From positions 4,562,001 to 4,626,000 of the forward strand of contig NZ_AP019400.1 of the NCBI RefSeq assembly GCF_004295585.1: a DNA stretch of 64,000 bases. Reading direction: 5' to 3'. Position numbers and translations under genes: made by a program. Of the stretch, positions 49,497 to 57,991 are shown one piece after another (the first letter of the stretch is position 1; every line of letters starts with the position of its first letter). The stretch is from Cohnella abietis. Its GTDB lineage: Bacteria; Bacillota; Bacilli; Paenibacillales; Paenibacillaceae. The notes below the pieces were generated by a model. The model was given only the letters and a program-made list of their open reading frames with translations, was not told the DNA's origin and did no database searches.

Positions 49497-50846
49497 CTAT
49501 GCTTGCATTGCTAATTCGTGATTGTCTGACTCCAACACCTCAAGAAGCTCCCCTTGGCATTCATTAACTCCGGAGTCCGTAATACGGACGCGGCAGAGCT
49601 TACCATGCAACGATGAATCACCTTTAAGAACGACTTGAAGATAGTTGTCCGTATAACCCGATATTAAGCCCTTTTCTTCCATGCCTTTTGCTGCCCGTTC
49701 AGGAATAATATCAAGCACCTTGCCTACCCAATCGCGGGCATAGGCGGCTTGCATCTTCTCAGACAAGTCGATAAGCTGGTGCACACGCTCATTCTTCACT
49801 TCATCGTCTACCTGCTCGTCCATACGCGCCGCAGGAGTTCCCGTCCGTTTGGAATAAGGGAACACGTGCATTTCAGCAAATTTCAACGACTCCATAAAAC
49901 GGAAGCCATTCTCGAATTGCTCCTGTGTTTCTCCTGGAAAGCCAACGATCACATCTGTCGTAATTGCTACTCCTGGCATAGCTTCGTGGATTAAACGAAT
50001 TTTCTCTGCGAATTCTGCCGTCGTGTATTTACGGCGCATTCTCTTCAAAATATCGTCGTCTCCCGCTTGAAGAGGAATATGGAGATGGCGGCACATCTTA
50101 GGTGAGCTGTTAAGAATGGCAATCATTTTCTCATCGATCTGGCTCGCTTCGATAGAGCTAATACGAATCCGTTCCAAGCCTTCGATCTTATCGAGGTCGG
50201 CAAGTAAATTTGCTAAGCGGTAGTTTTCCAAGTCGTCACCGTATCCACCAGTGTGAATACCTGTGAGCACAATTTCCTTGTACCCGGAGCTAACAAGCTG
50301 CTTAGCCTGCTCAATAACGCTTTCCGGCTGGCGGCTACGTGAAAGCCCACGAGACCAAGGAATAATGCAGAAAGTACAGAAGTTGTTGCAGCCCTCTTGG
50401 ATTTTGAGGAATGCACGTGTATGCTCAGCGAAATCCGGTACATCAAGCTCCTCGAATTCCCGAGTCTTCATAATATTACGAACAGCGTTAACCGGCTTGC
50501 GGTCATTGTGAATGTCTGTAATAAAAGTCATCAGCTTCTCGCGATCCTGAGTTCCAATAACGAGATCGACACCTGGAATAGCAAGAATTTCTGCAGGTGA
50601 TGTTTGCGCATAACAGCCAGTGACCGCAATGATAGCATCCGGATTTCTACGGACCGCACGACGAATAATTTGCCGACTTTTTTTGTCGCCTGTATTTGTC
50701 ACCGTACACGTATTAATTAAATAAACATCTGCCGTCTGCTCGAAGTCCACCTGCTCGTAGCCTTCGTTTTTGAATAGTTGCCAGATTGCCTCGGTATCAT
50801 AAAAGTTGACTTTACAGCCAAGTGTATAAAATGCCACGTTCGGCAT
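49497..50846 (-). CDS. mtaB: tRNA t6A37 methylthiotransferase MtaB
   Basis: MtaB (YqeV) adds a methylthio group to t6A at position 37 of tRNAs that read ANN codons. The 449-residue protein has the N-terminal UPF0004 domain (VAFYTLGCKVNFYDTEAI; INTCTVTN; VTGCYAQ with three Fe-S cysteines), a radical SAM core with EGCNNFCTFCIIPWSRG (CxxxCxxC), and a C-terminal TRAM domain. The ATG at 50846 follows GGGAGGAA at about 6 bases; the frame extends 96 bases further inside rsmE. The start is two bases before the rsmE stop boundary, so the two are coupled. Confidence 0.94.
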   Translation of the reverse strand: MPNVAFYTLGCKVNFYDTEAIWQLFKNEGYEQVDFEQTADVYLINTCTVTNTGDKKSRQIIRRAVRRNPDAIIAVTGCYAQTSPAEILAIPGVDLVIGTQDREKLMTFITDIHNDRKPVNAVRNIMKTREFEELDVPDFAEHTRAFLKIQEGCNNFCTFCIIPWSRGLSRSRQPESVIEQAKQLVSSGYKEIVLTGIHTGGYGDDLENYRLANLLADLDKIEGLERIRISSIEASQIDEKMIAILNSSPKMCRHLHIPLQAGDDDILKRMRRKYTTAEFAEKIRLIHEAMPGVAITTDVIVGFPGETQEQFENGFRFMESLKFAEMHVFPYSKRTGTPAARMDEQVDDEVKNERVHQLIDLSEKMQAAYARDWVGKVLDIIPERAAKGMEEKGLISGYTDNYLQVVLKGDSSLHGKLCRVRITDSGVNECQGELLEVLESDNHELAMQA

Positions 50847-50847
50847 C

Positions 50848-51615
50848 TTAGATTCCTCCCAACTCTCCGGACTCGTAAGCGAGACAGGCAAGCGCGAACA
50901 ACGCTGCCGTCTCCGTCCGTAATATTCGTTTTCCCAAACCAATTAAATGTGCGTTAGTGGCAGTGGCAGCGTCCGCTTCCTGTGGAGCAAAGCCACCTTC
51001 TGGTCCGATTACGACCAATACTCGCGGGGCCTCAGCTAAAGATGAGCTACGATACTTTGCAAGTACATCACGTAGCCCAGCACCAGATCGACCTTCCTCC
51101 TCATAGCAGAACAAGATAAGGTCATACTCTGAGAACTGCTTGAGTAAAGATTTCCAAGTACTGACTGCATGTATTTGCGGAATAACGCTACGATGGCTTT
51201 GCTCGGCAGCTTCCTTAGCAATCTTACGCCAGCGCTCCAGTCGCTTTACTTCCTTGCGCTCGTCGTATTGGACAACAGTACGCTGCGATACGAATGGCTG
51301 GAAAGCCACAGCCCCCGCTTCCGTCCCCTTCTGAATGACAATCTCTAGCTTATCCCCTTTGGGTAAGCTTTGCGCAATTGTCACCTTCCAGGCCATCTCC
51401 GCATGAGTCTCTAATACTTCTGTTATATCCGCTTGCACATTATCTTTATCAATTGATACGATCTTTGCTAATACGTCGCGACCTAATCCATTGCAAGCAA
51501 TGAAGAAATCACCAGGTTTAGATCTCATGACGGCGGCCAAATGCCGGGCGTCTTCGCCATCCAGCTTTACGGAGGTTTCCCCCATTTGCGTTTCAGGCAC
51601 AAAATAACGCTGCAT
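50848..51615 (-). CDS. rsmE: 16S rRNA m3U1498 methyltransferase RsmE
   Basis: RsmE methylates N3 of U1498 in 16S rRNA, near the decoding centre. The 255-residue SPOUT-fold protein has an N-terminal PUA-like RNA-binding part (HLAAVMRSKPGDFFIACNG), the QSLPKGDKLEIVIQKGTEAG block, and the C-terminal knot with VLVVIGPEGGFAPQEAD and LGKRILRTETAALFALA. It follows the site-2 protease gene by 81 bases and precedes mtaB, as in Bacillus (yqeU-yqeV). Confidence 0.95.
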   Translation of the reverse strand: MQRYFVPETQMGETSVKLDGEDARHLAAVMRSKPGDFFIACNGLGRDVLAKIVSIDKDNVQADITEVLETHAEMAWKVTIAQSLPKGDKLEIVIQKGTEAGAVAFQPFVSQRTVVQYDERKEVKRLERWRKIAKEAAEQSHRSVIPQIHAVSTWKSLLKQFSEYDLILFCYEEEGRSGAGLRDVLAKYRSSSLAEAPRVLVVIGPEGGFAPQEADAATATNAHLIGLGKRILRTETAALFALACLAYESGELGGI

Positions 51616-51696
51616 GTCTAACAGCCTCCTGCTTAGCTTCCATCCTTCATCATACCGTGTTCTGGCTCGTTTCGCTACCGAACTTTACTTTCAATG

Positions 51697-52380
51697 TTAA
51701 ACCCGATAGAACATACTTCCTCCAGCTGAGGAAAATATGCTGTCCAATAGCCAGCCCATTCCTTCCATAATAGGTCCTCGCAAATCCATTAAGGGTCCTA
51801 TCGTAATAGCACGCAAAGGCGGGATAAATATGATAAGAAGAAAAATAAAGGTCGTCCATTGCGCCATTTCCTGTATTTTTATTCTTATTCTGATAGGTAG
51901 AAATTCCTCAAGGATTCTATATCCATCTAAAGGTGGCATAGGAATTAGATTAAATAACAATAAGGACAAATTAATTTTAACCCAATACGATATAAAGATA
52001 AGCATTTGTGAGGAAATATTATCGATTACATTGAAAGAATGCAATAGATCCATAACAAATAAAATAAGAAAAGCAAGGATCAGGTTGCTGATAGGTCCAG
52101 CAGCAGATACAAGAATATTCATTAAACGTGGGTTTTTAAATCTACTGCGACGGACTGGCACTGGCTTAGCCCAGCCAAAACCGGCCAATAGTAGAAACAA
52201 CATCCCAATTAAATCTAAATGCGCCATCGGATTAAGAGTGACTCGCCCTTCCTTGTAGGCTGTATCGTCACCGAACTTCCATGCTGTCCAAGCATGAGCG
52301 AACTCATGTACACTAAAGGCAACAAGCATGACGAGAAGGATTACAGGAATATCCTCTATAGGAAACCAAAAAAAGCTCAC
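51697..52380 (-). CDS. Site-2 protease family membrane metallopeptidase (M50)
   Basis: A 227-residue membrane zinc metalloprotease. The HEFAH zinc site lies in the first helix (AFSVHEFAHAWTAWKFG), and the third ligand is in LLFNLIPMPPLDGYRI, matching the M50 family. It has about five membrane helices, including LIGMLFLLLAGFGWAKPV, the usual core segment. It starts with GTG that overlaps the prmA stop (GTGA) and follows a GGGGGATGG site. The standard Bacillus cluster has no protease between prmA and rsmE, so it looks like an added gene here. A target protein is unknown; related members cut transmembrane peptides or anti-sigma factors. Confidence 0.9.
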   Translation of the reverse strand: MSFFWFPIEDIPVILLVMLVAFSVHEFAHAWTAWKFGDDTAYKEGRVTLNPMAHLDLIGMLFLLLAGFGWAKPVPVRRSRFKNPRLMNILVSAAGPISNLILAFLILFVMDLLHSFNVIDNISSQMLIFISYWVKINLSLLLFNLIPMPPLDGYRILEEFLPIRIRIKIQEMAQWTTFIFLLIIFIPPLRAITIGPLMDLRGPIMEGMGWLLDSIFSSAGGSMFYRV

Positions 52381-53354
52381 TCGCCATCCCCCTTCGGTTT
52401 ACCAGCAACAAACGCCACCCACTCTTCTTGCCTTAACACATCAACAATCTCAAAACCTGCTGCTAGCAAGCCAGCTTGCACAACCATTTCTTTGTTCTTA
52501 TAAATGCCAGAGGTAATATAAATTCCGCCAGGCTTAAGTACTTTCATTACATCCGCTAGGAAAAGTAATATAATTTCAGCGAGAATATTAGCCACAACCA
52601 GGTCAACAGGAGGTGTGACTTCTGCATTATTCTCTTTCTCATGCAGAACACCTAACAGATCGCTTAGTCTTACTTCAACGTCATCGTCGTATCCATTCAG
52701 TGTGATATTTTCTTTCGCACAGGTTACCGCAACGGGGTCTAGATCGAGCGCCAGCACCTTCGAGGCTCCTAGCTTCATTGCTCCTATAGCAAGTACACCA
52801 GAACCTGTACCGACGTCTATGATCTGCTCTCCACCAGAGATGGCGTTGTCCAGTGCTTTCAAACAAAGCGCAGTTGTGGGATGCGTCCCTGTTCCGAAAG
52901 CCATACCAGGATCAAGCTCAATGACCAACTCGTCTGCCTTAGGAGTATATTCCTCCCAAGTTGGTTTAATGGTCAATCGCTCCGTTATTGCAATTGGCTT
53001 GAAATATTGCTTCCAAGCATCCGCCCAATCATCCTGATGAACGTCACCAATCTCAATCTGATACTCTCCTGCGTCATACCCATATTCCGGCAGCCCACGC
53101 AACAGATCATCCAATTCAGCAACCAAGGGCTCCATTAACGTATCTTCTGAGAAATAGGCTTTGAATACTGCATATCCTGGCCTAATGTCATTCAAAGGCG
53201 TATCGTATAATTGACCAAAAGAAGTATCTCTCGGTTTATCCTCCGACCAAGCTTCTTCTACAGAAACGCCACCTGCTCCAAGCTCCGTTAGATAATGAGT
53301 AACCATTTCCTGAGACGACTCCGTCGCCAGAACCGTAATTTCATGCCAGCGCAA
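52377..53354 (-). CDS. prmA: Ribosomal protein L11 methyltransferase PrmA
   Basis: PrmA trimethylates lysines of ribosomal protein L11. The 325-residue protein has a substrate-binding N-terminal domain and a Rossmann core with IDVGTGSGVLAIGAMKLGA, ALDLDPVAVTCAKENI and VVANILAEIILLFL (the NxxA pocket), preceded by LDPGMAFGTGTHPTT. It starts with TTG at 53354 after GGGGAGG at 7 bases. As in Bacillus, it lies between dnaJ and rsmE, but two small genes stand between dnaJ and it here. Confidence 0.95.
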   Translation of the reverse strand: MRWHEITVLATESSQEMVTHYLTELGAGGVSVEEAWSEDKPRDTSFGQLYDTPLNDIRPGYAVFKAYFSEDTLMEPLVAELDDLLRGLPEYGYDAGEYQIEIGDVHQDDWADAWKQYFKPIAITERLTIKPTWEEYTPKADELVIELDPGMAFGTGTHPTTALCLKALDNAISGGEQIIDVGTGSGVLAIGAMKLGASKVLALDLDPVAVTCAKENITLNGYDDDVEVRLSDLLGVLHEKENNAEVTPPVDLVVANILAEIILLFLADVMKVLKPGGIYITSGIYKNKEMVVQAGLLAAGFEIVDVLRQEEWVAFVAGKPKGDGE

Positions 53355-53611
53355 AACATTTCCTCCCCTTATACGATGAATTTGCGCGAAACCTCTATAT
53401 TGGTATTCCGTCGCTACCTAACATTCATCTTTTCAGCCTTCTGGCTGCTCAATGATTTTCATTATACACGTACTGTTTTGCAGGAGCAAAAAACGATGGA
53501 ACACTTTAACCTGGGAGCACTATAGCCACTATCCCCTTCATTCAGATCCATCGATTTTACTGAGCGAAGGGAATAATGAGCATACACATTCTGAATACTT
53601 CAGAAAAATGT

Positions 53612-53644
53612 AAAAAGGCGCATCACCAGAAACAGTGACACGCC
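53612..53644 (-). terminator. Intrinsic terminator after the 53653-53958 gene
   Basis: Minus strand: GGCGTGTCAC and GTGATGCGCC pair with two G-U pairs around an 8-base loop, followed by TTTTT. The gene's stop is 9 bases upstream. Confidence 0.75.
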
Positions 53645-53652
53645 CTCTTCGT

Positions 53653-53958
53653 TTATATGATCTCGCCACCCGCTTGCAGGATGACAGATCTAGCCTGATC
53701 TGTGGCTAAGCCAGGAACACTAGCGGATAAAGTAAATGCAGCTTCAGGGCTACCTAACGAAATGGAACCCTCTAACGCAGTAGCTGTTAAGCCATCTATA
53801 CTTTGCAGAGCATCCGCCTCTGTAGTTTCTATCTGGCCACTGTAAGGACCAATCTTCTCCAATCGAAAACAGTCGCTTCGGAGTGAGGATAACTTACGAA
53901 TAGCTGATTCTGCCTGATCCTGGGTTGCGAATTTAGCTTGTAGGGGCTGCATATCCAA
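53653..53958 (-). CDS. Small unknown protein downstream of a YfhD-like gene
   Basis: A protein of about 101 residues that I do not recognise. It has DMQPLQAKFATQDQAESAIR, then LRSDCFRLEKIG, and ends ALSVPG-type sequence ASVPGLATDQARSVILQAGG with EII. The pattern of two helices and strands resembles a ferredoxin-like or ACT-like small domain found in general stress proteins, but no family is certain. Starts are ambiguous: TTG 53958 follows AAGGAG at 10 bases; GTG 53967 overlaps the stop of the YfhD-like gene (GTGA) but is too near the ribosome site. ATG 53952 is also in frame. It ends at a terminator, so it forms a two-gene unit with the YfhD-like gene. Confidence 0.75.
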   Translation of the reverse strand: MDMQPLQAKFATQDQAESAIRKLSSLRSDCFRLEKIGPYSGQIETTEADALQSIDGLTATALEGSISLGSPEAAFTLSASVPGLATDQARSVILQAGGEII

Positions 53959-53963
53959 TTGTG

Positions 53964-54107
53964 TCACTCTCCTTCAGATACAGTAGCCCGCTGATCAGCC
54001 GCTTCCGCACGTTGCTGCGCTTCCTTATCTTCCTCGTCCGCAAGCTCCTCTGCGAACTCTACATCCTCTGCTGATGCTACTGGTAATTTCTTATGATTGT
54101 CTGTCAT
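53964..54107 (-). CDS. YfhD-family small protein
   Basis: A 47-residue acidic protein (MTDNHKKLPVASAEDVEFAE, then ELADEEDKEAQQRAEAADQR, ATVSEGE). The DVEFAEELADEEDKEAQQRAEAAD segment closely follows the pattern of Bacillus YfhD, a short protein of spore-formers with no known function. The ATG at 54107 is preceded by AGAAGGAGAAATGATTA, a strong ribosome site at about 9 bases. The stop TGA (53966-53964) overlaps the GTG start option of the next gene. It lies about 90 bases before the dnaJ terminator. It is too short to have been found by length cut-offs. Confidence 0.82.
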   Translation of the reverse strand: MTDNHKKLPVASAEDVEFAEELADEEDKEAQQRAEAADQRATVSEGE

Positions 54108-54196
54108 TAATCATTTCTCCTTCTCATCTTTAATCATGACTCACCGCAAAAGCAATGATTTACATATATTGCACCTTCAGTTGCAAGCTTATACAA

Positions 54197-54234
54197 AATA
54201 AAACCGCCCAGGAAAAATCCTGGACGGTTTTATT
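54197..54234. terminator. Strong terminator after dnaJ
   Basis: AATAAAACCG-CCCAGGA and TCCTGG-CGGTTTTATT form a stem with a small mismatch and an AAAA loop, with an A-run and a T-run on either side. It can act in both directions. Confidence 0.8.
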
Positions 54235-54242
54235 AAATATAA

Positions 54243-55364
54243 TTAATCACCTAATATGGCGCGTTTCATGCGTTCGAAGATCGACTTACTTTGCTCATGC
54301 GTAGATTCTCCGCTTTTGGAAGCAAAATCGCGCAGCAGGTCACGCTGATCCTCACTCAATTGAGTTGGAGTTACAATTGTCACCTTAACCTGCTGATCCC
54401 CTTGCCCGTAACCGCGAAGCTTTGGAACTCCTTTTCCCTTCAAACGGAAATAGGTTCCGGTCTGAGTGCCCGCAGGCACCTTCAGCTTCACCTTCTCCGT
54501 CAAGGTAGGAATTTCAATTTCATCACCTAAAGCTGCTTGAGTAAAGGTGAGTGGAATCTCGCAATAAACATCGTCACCCTCACGCTCGAAGAACTCATGA
54601 GATTTTACTCTTAGAACGATATATAAATCACCCGAGGGGCCGCCACGAACTCCGCCTTCCCCTTCTCCAGTTACCCGGAGCTGTGCGCCTTCATCGACAC
54701 CAGCAGGAATTTTAACGTGTATTTTGCGTTGCTTCTTAACTTGGCCGTTACCATAGCAGGTTGGGCATTTTTCCTTAATGATAGTTCCACGACCAGAGCA
54801 TGAAGAGCATGCACGGCGGTTAACAACACGACCAAAAGGAGTATTCTGAGCTACTTCCTGTTGACCTGAGCCTCGGCAAACCGAGCAAGTTTCCGGTTTC
54901 GAGCCTGGCTTAGCACCATTACCATGACACGTATCACAAGACTCCGTCCGAGGAATAGTAATATCGGTTTCTTTACCGAATATCGCTTCCTTGAACTCGA
55001 TCGTCATCGTATATTGAAGATCGTTACCTCTTTGTGGAGCATTCGGGTCTCTCCGACCGCCTCCGCCGCCAAAGAACATATCAAAGATGTCTCCGAAGCC
55101 ACCACCGTTAAAATCTGCTCCGCCGCCACCGAATCCAGCATTCGGGTCTTGGTGGCCGAATTGGTCATAACGGGACCGCTGCTGATCATCACTTAGCACA
55201 TCGTAAGCTTCCTTGACTTCCTTAAACTTCGTTTCAGCATCCGGTGCTTTATTAACATCTGGATGATATTGACGTGCCAGCTTGCGATAGGCTTTCTTCA
55301 CTTCCTCGGGGGAGGCGTCCTTCTGCAGCTCAAGCACATCATAAAAGTCTTTTTTGTTTGCCAC
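54243..55364 (-). CDS. dnaJ: Chaperone protein DnaJ
   Basis: DnaJ is the Hsp40 co-chaperone that stimulates DnaK ATPase and hands over unfolded clients. The 373-residue type I protein has the J domain with HPD in RQYHPDVNK (residues 34-36), a Gly/Phe-rich linker including GGGADFNGGGFGDIF, a four-repeat zinc domain (CDTCHGNG, CSVCRGSG, CSSCSGRG and CPTCYGNG) and a C-terminal client domain. The GTG start at 55364 follows GAGGAGGTGG. A long hairpin stands between dnaK and this gene. Ends the hrcA operon. Confidence 0.97.
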   Translation of the reverse strand: MANKKDFYDVLELQKDASPEEVKKAYRKLARQYHPDVNKAPDAETKFKEVKEAYDVLSDDQQRSRYDQFGHQDPNAGFGGGGADFNGGGFGDIFDMFFGGGGGRRDPNAPQRGNDLQYTMTIEFKEAIFGKETDITIPRTESCDTCHGNGAKPGSKPETCSVCRGSGQQEVAQNTPFGRVVNRRACSSCSGRGTIIKEKCPTCYGNGQVKKQRKIHVKIPAGVDEGAQLRVTGEGEGGVRGGPSGDLYIVLRVKSHEFFEREGDDVYCEIPLTFTQAALGDEIEIPTLTEKVKLKVPAGTQTGTYFRLKGKGVPKLRGYGQGDQQVKVTIVTPTQLSEDQRDLLRDFASKSGESTHEQSKSIFERMKRAILGD

Positions 55365-55384
55365 TTCTCCACCTCCTCATGAAG

Positions 55385-55432
55385 GAAAGTCAAAGTGATT
55401 CCGCCCAAGGGAGGAAATCAACTTTGACTTTC
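55385..55432 (-). promoter_or_regulatory. Long hairpin between dnaK and dnaJ
   Basis: On either strand GAAAGTCAAAGT and ACTTTGACTTTC form a 12-bp perfect stem, continued by GATTCC against GGAAATC with one bulge and a 10-base loop. It begins just upstream of the dnaJ ribosome site and is not followed by a U-run, so it is probably not a terminator. It may set relative dnaK and dnaJ output by RNA processing or stability; this is inferred. Confidence 0.75.
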
Positions 55433-55450
55433 GATTTATTTCAACAAATC

Positions 55451-57301
55451 TTAGTTCTTCTTCTCTTCATCTACTACTTCGTAATCTGCGTCAACTACAT
55501 TTTCTCTGGCAGGACCCGCATTTTCTCCGCCTTCAGTAGCGCCGCCTTGCCCATCTTGAGCTTGCTGTGCAGCTTGCTCATAAAGCTTAACGGAAAGCTG
55601 TTGAACAATTTCCGTCAATTCGTCGGTTGCTGTTTTGATCTCATCAAGATTATCGCTAGCTAGCGCTGTAGTCAACTTTTCTTTAGCAGCATTAGCTTTC
55701 TCGATTTCGCCAGCATCGACTTTATCGCCAAGATCCTTAATTGTTTTGTCCACGCTGTAGATCAATTGATCTCCGCCGTTTTTCGCTTCTACGAGCTCGC
55801 GGCGTGCTTTATCTTCCTCAGCATGCAATTCAGCCTCTTGCTGCATACGATCAATCTCTTCCTTGCTCAAGCCGCCAGAGGATGTAATCGTAATTTTTTG
55901 GCTCTTACCTGTTCCTTTGTCAAGCGCGGATACGTTAACGATACCGTTCGCATCGATATCGAAAGTAACCTCGATTTGAGGCACGCCGCGAGGAGCAGCT
56001 GGAATATCATTAAGAATAAAACGTCCCAATGTTTTGTTGTCTTTTGCCATCGCCCGCTCACCTTGCAGGACGTGGATTTCAACTTGTGTTTGCATATCTG
56101 CATAAGTGGAATACACTTGAGATTTGCTTGTAGGGATCGTTGTGTTGCGATCAATCATTTTCGTCAATACGCCACCAGCTGTTTCGATACCGAGGGACAA
56201 TGGTGTAACGTCAAGCAAGACAACATCTTTAACCTCGCCTGTTAGAACGCCTGCTTGAACAGCTGCTCCCAGAGCAACTACCTCATCCGGATTAACGCCT
56301 TTATGAGGGTCTTGACCAGTAAGCTTCTTAATGGCTTCCTGAACGGCAGGAATACGCGTAGAACCACCAACCAAAACGATCTTGTCGATTTCAGAAGCTT
56401 TAAGTCCGGAATCAGTCAAGGCTTGACGAGTAGGTCCGATTGTACGCTCTACTAATGTAGCCGTCAATTCATCAAATTTGGCACGTGTAAGGTTAAGCTC
56501 CAAATGCTGAGGAACGCCATCTACAACAGTAATGAACGGCAAGGAAATGGTTGTCGTAAGAACGCCGGACAATTCTTTCTTAGCTTTTTCAGCGGCATCC
56601 TTAAGACGTTGCACAGCTGCTTTGTCCTTCAACAAATCGATGCCATGCTCCTTCTTAAATTCACCAGAAAGCCATTCAACAACGAGTTGGTCGAAGTCAT
56701 CGCCACCGAGGTGATTGTCTCCGCTAGTTGCTTTTACTTCAAAGAATCCATCGCCAAGCTCAAGGATACTAACGTCAAAAGTACCGCCACCTAAGTCGAA
56801 TACTAGAATCGTTTGATCTTCTTGCTTCTCGAAACCATAAGCTAATGCTGCTGCTGTTGGTTCGTTAACAATACGAAGAACTTCTAAACCAGCGATATTA
56901 CCGGCATCCTTAGTCGCTTGACGCTGGCTATCGTTAAAATAGGCAGGAACTGTAATTACAGCTTGCGTTACAGTCTGACCTAAGTATGCTTCAGCATCAG
57001 CTTTAAGTTTTTGCAAAATGATAGCAGAAATTTCAGGAGAAGAATAAGCTTTTCCTTCGATTGTTTCCTTGTGAGTTGTTCCCATATGACGCTTGATTGA
57101 GCTTACAGTACGGTCTGGGTTTGTGATAGCTTGACGCTTAGCTGTTTCACCAACAACACGCTCGCCATCTTTCTTGAAGCCTACGACCGAAGGGGTCGTA
57201 CGGTTTCCTTCCGCGTTAGGGATTACGACTGCTTCGCCGCCTTCCATTACTGCCACACAAGAGTTTGTTGTACCTAAGTCGATACCAATTACTTTACTCA
57301 T
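55451..57301 (-). CDS. dnaK: Chaperone protein DnaK (Hsp70)
   Basis: The major Hsp70 chaperone. The 616-residue protein has the ATPase domain with IGIDLGTTNSCVAV at the start, the phosphate loop VFDLGGGTFDVSILELGDG, the IVLVGGSTRIPAVQE motif, and the substrate domain with DVTPLSLGIETAGG. The helical lid ends in a Glu/Gly/Ala-rich tail. It lacks the insertion in the ATPase lobe seen in Gram-negative DnaK, as expected for Gram-positive. In an operon hrcA-grpE-dnaK-dnaJ controlled by CIRCE. Confidence 0.98.
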   Translation of the reverse strand: MSKVIGIDLGTTNSCVAVMEGGEAVVIPNAEGNRTTPSVVGFKKDGERVVGETAKRQAITNPDRTVSSIKRHMGTTHKETIEGKAYSSPEISAIILQKLKADAEAYLGQTVTQAVITVPAYFNDSQRQATKDAGNIAGLEVLRIVNEPTAAALAYGFEKQEDQTILVFDLGGGTFDVSILELGDGFFEVKATSGDNHLGGDDFDQLVVEWLSGEFKKEHGIDLLKDKAAVQRLKDAAEKAKKELSGVLTTTISLPFITVVDGVPQHLELNLTRAKFDELTATLVERTIGPTRQALTDSGLKASEIDKIVLVGGSTRIPAVQEAIKKLTGQDPHKGVNPDEVVALGAAVQAGVLTGEVKDVVLLDVTPLSLGIETAGGVLTKMIDRNTTIPTSKSQVYSTYADMQTQVEIHVLQGERAMAKDNKTLGRFILNDIPAAPRGVPQIEVTFDIDANGIVNVSALDKGTGKSQKITITSSGGLSKEEIDRMQQEAELHAEEDKARRELVEAKNGGDQLIYSVDKTIKDLGDKVDAGEIEKANAAKEKLTTALASDNLDEIKTATDELTEIVQQLSVKLYEQAAQQAQDGQGGATEGGENAGPARENVVDADYEVVDEEKKN

Positions 57302-57349
57302 AACTGTATGTTCCTCCTTTATATAAGTACGATATTTAAATAGTTGTAA

Positions 57350-57940
57350 TTATCCGCTAACCTTAACCATCGCAGGACGGATTACTTTGTCCTTCAACCA
57401 ATACCCTTGCTGGATAACTTCAACAACGATACCTTCTTCGTATTCTTCGCTCTCCACCTGCATAATAGCTTGGTGATGTTCTGGATCAAACGGCTGACCA
57501 ATTGATTCCATCGGCTTCAAGCCTTCCGCTTCAAGCACTTGGGAAAGCTGACGATAAATCATATCCACGCCCTTGGCAAAAGATTCGCCCTCCGCTACCT
57601 CAGTACCCGCCGATAACGCCCGTTGGAAATTATCCAGAACAGGAAGTAATTGACCGATCACCTTTAAGGATGCGTATTGCGTTAATTCTTCTTTCTCCTT
57701 TACAGTACGCCGACGGAAATTATCGAAATCCGCTTGCGCCCGTAAATAACGGCTATGATTATCATCCACCTGACGCTGCAGCTCGGCTACGACAGCATTC
57801 TCAGCTCCGTTAACCTCTGCCGAATGTTCCACCTCTTCAGAAGAAGTCTCATTCACTTCAGATCCATTTGCTTGTTCTTCCAAAATTTCCTCTTGCTGCT
57901 CGTTCATGATTTCTTGCTCCTTCGTCTCTTTCTTACTCAT
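57350..57940 (-). CDS. grpE: Nucleotide exchange factor GrpE
   Basis: GrpE opens the DnaK nucleotide pocket to release ADP. The 196-residue protein has an acidic, Glu/Gln-rich N-terminal tail (about residues 1-50), a long coiled-coil helix (ELQRQVDDNHSRYLRAQADF), and a C-terminal beta wing with HHQAIMQVESEEYEEG and QGYWLKDKVIRPAMVKV. The ATG at 57940 follows GTAAGGAGG. It lies 48 bases before dnaK. Confidence 0.96.
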   Translation of the reverse strand: MSKKETKEQEIMNEQQEEILEEQANGSEVNETSSEEVEHSAEVNGAENAVVAELQRQVDDNHSRYLRAQADFDNFRRRTVKEKEELTQYASLKVIGQLLPVLDNFQRALSAGTEVAEGESFAKGVDMIYRQLSQVLEAEGLKPMESIGQPFDPEHHQAIMQVESEEYEEGIVVEVIQQGYWLKDKVIRPAMVKVSG

Positions 57941-57991
57941 TCAGCATTCACCTCCTTACCATGACACCCTTTAATAGGGCTATGCAAAGCC

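Noticed and set aside
53295..53525. Plus-strand frame opposite the prmA start
   Set aside because: It overlaps the well-supported prmA gene, has no ribosome site and no resemblance to a known protein.
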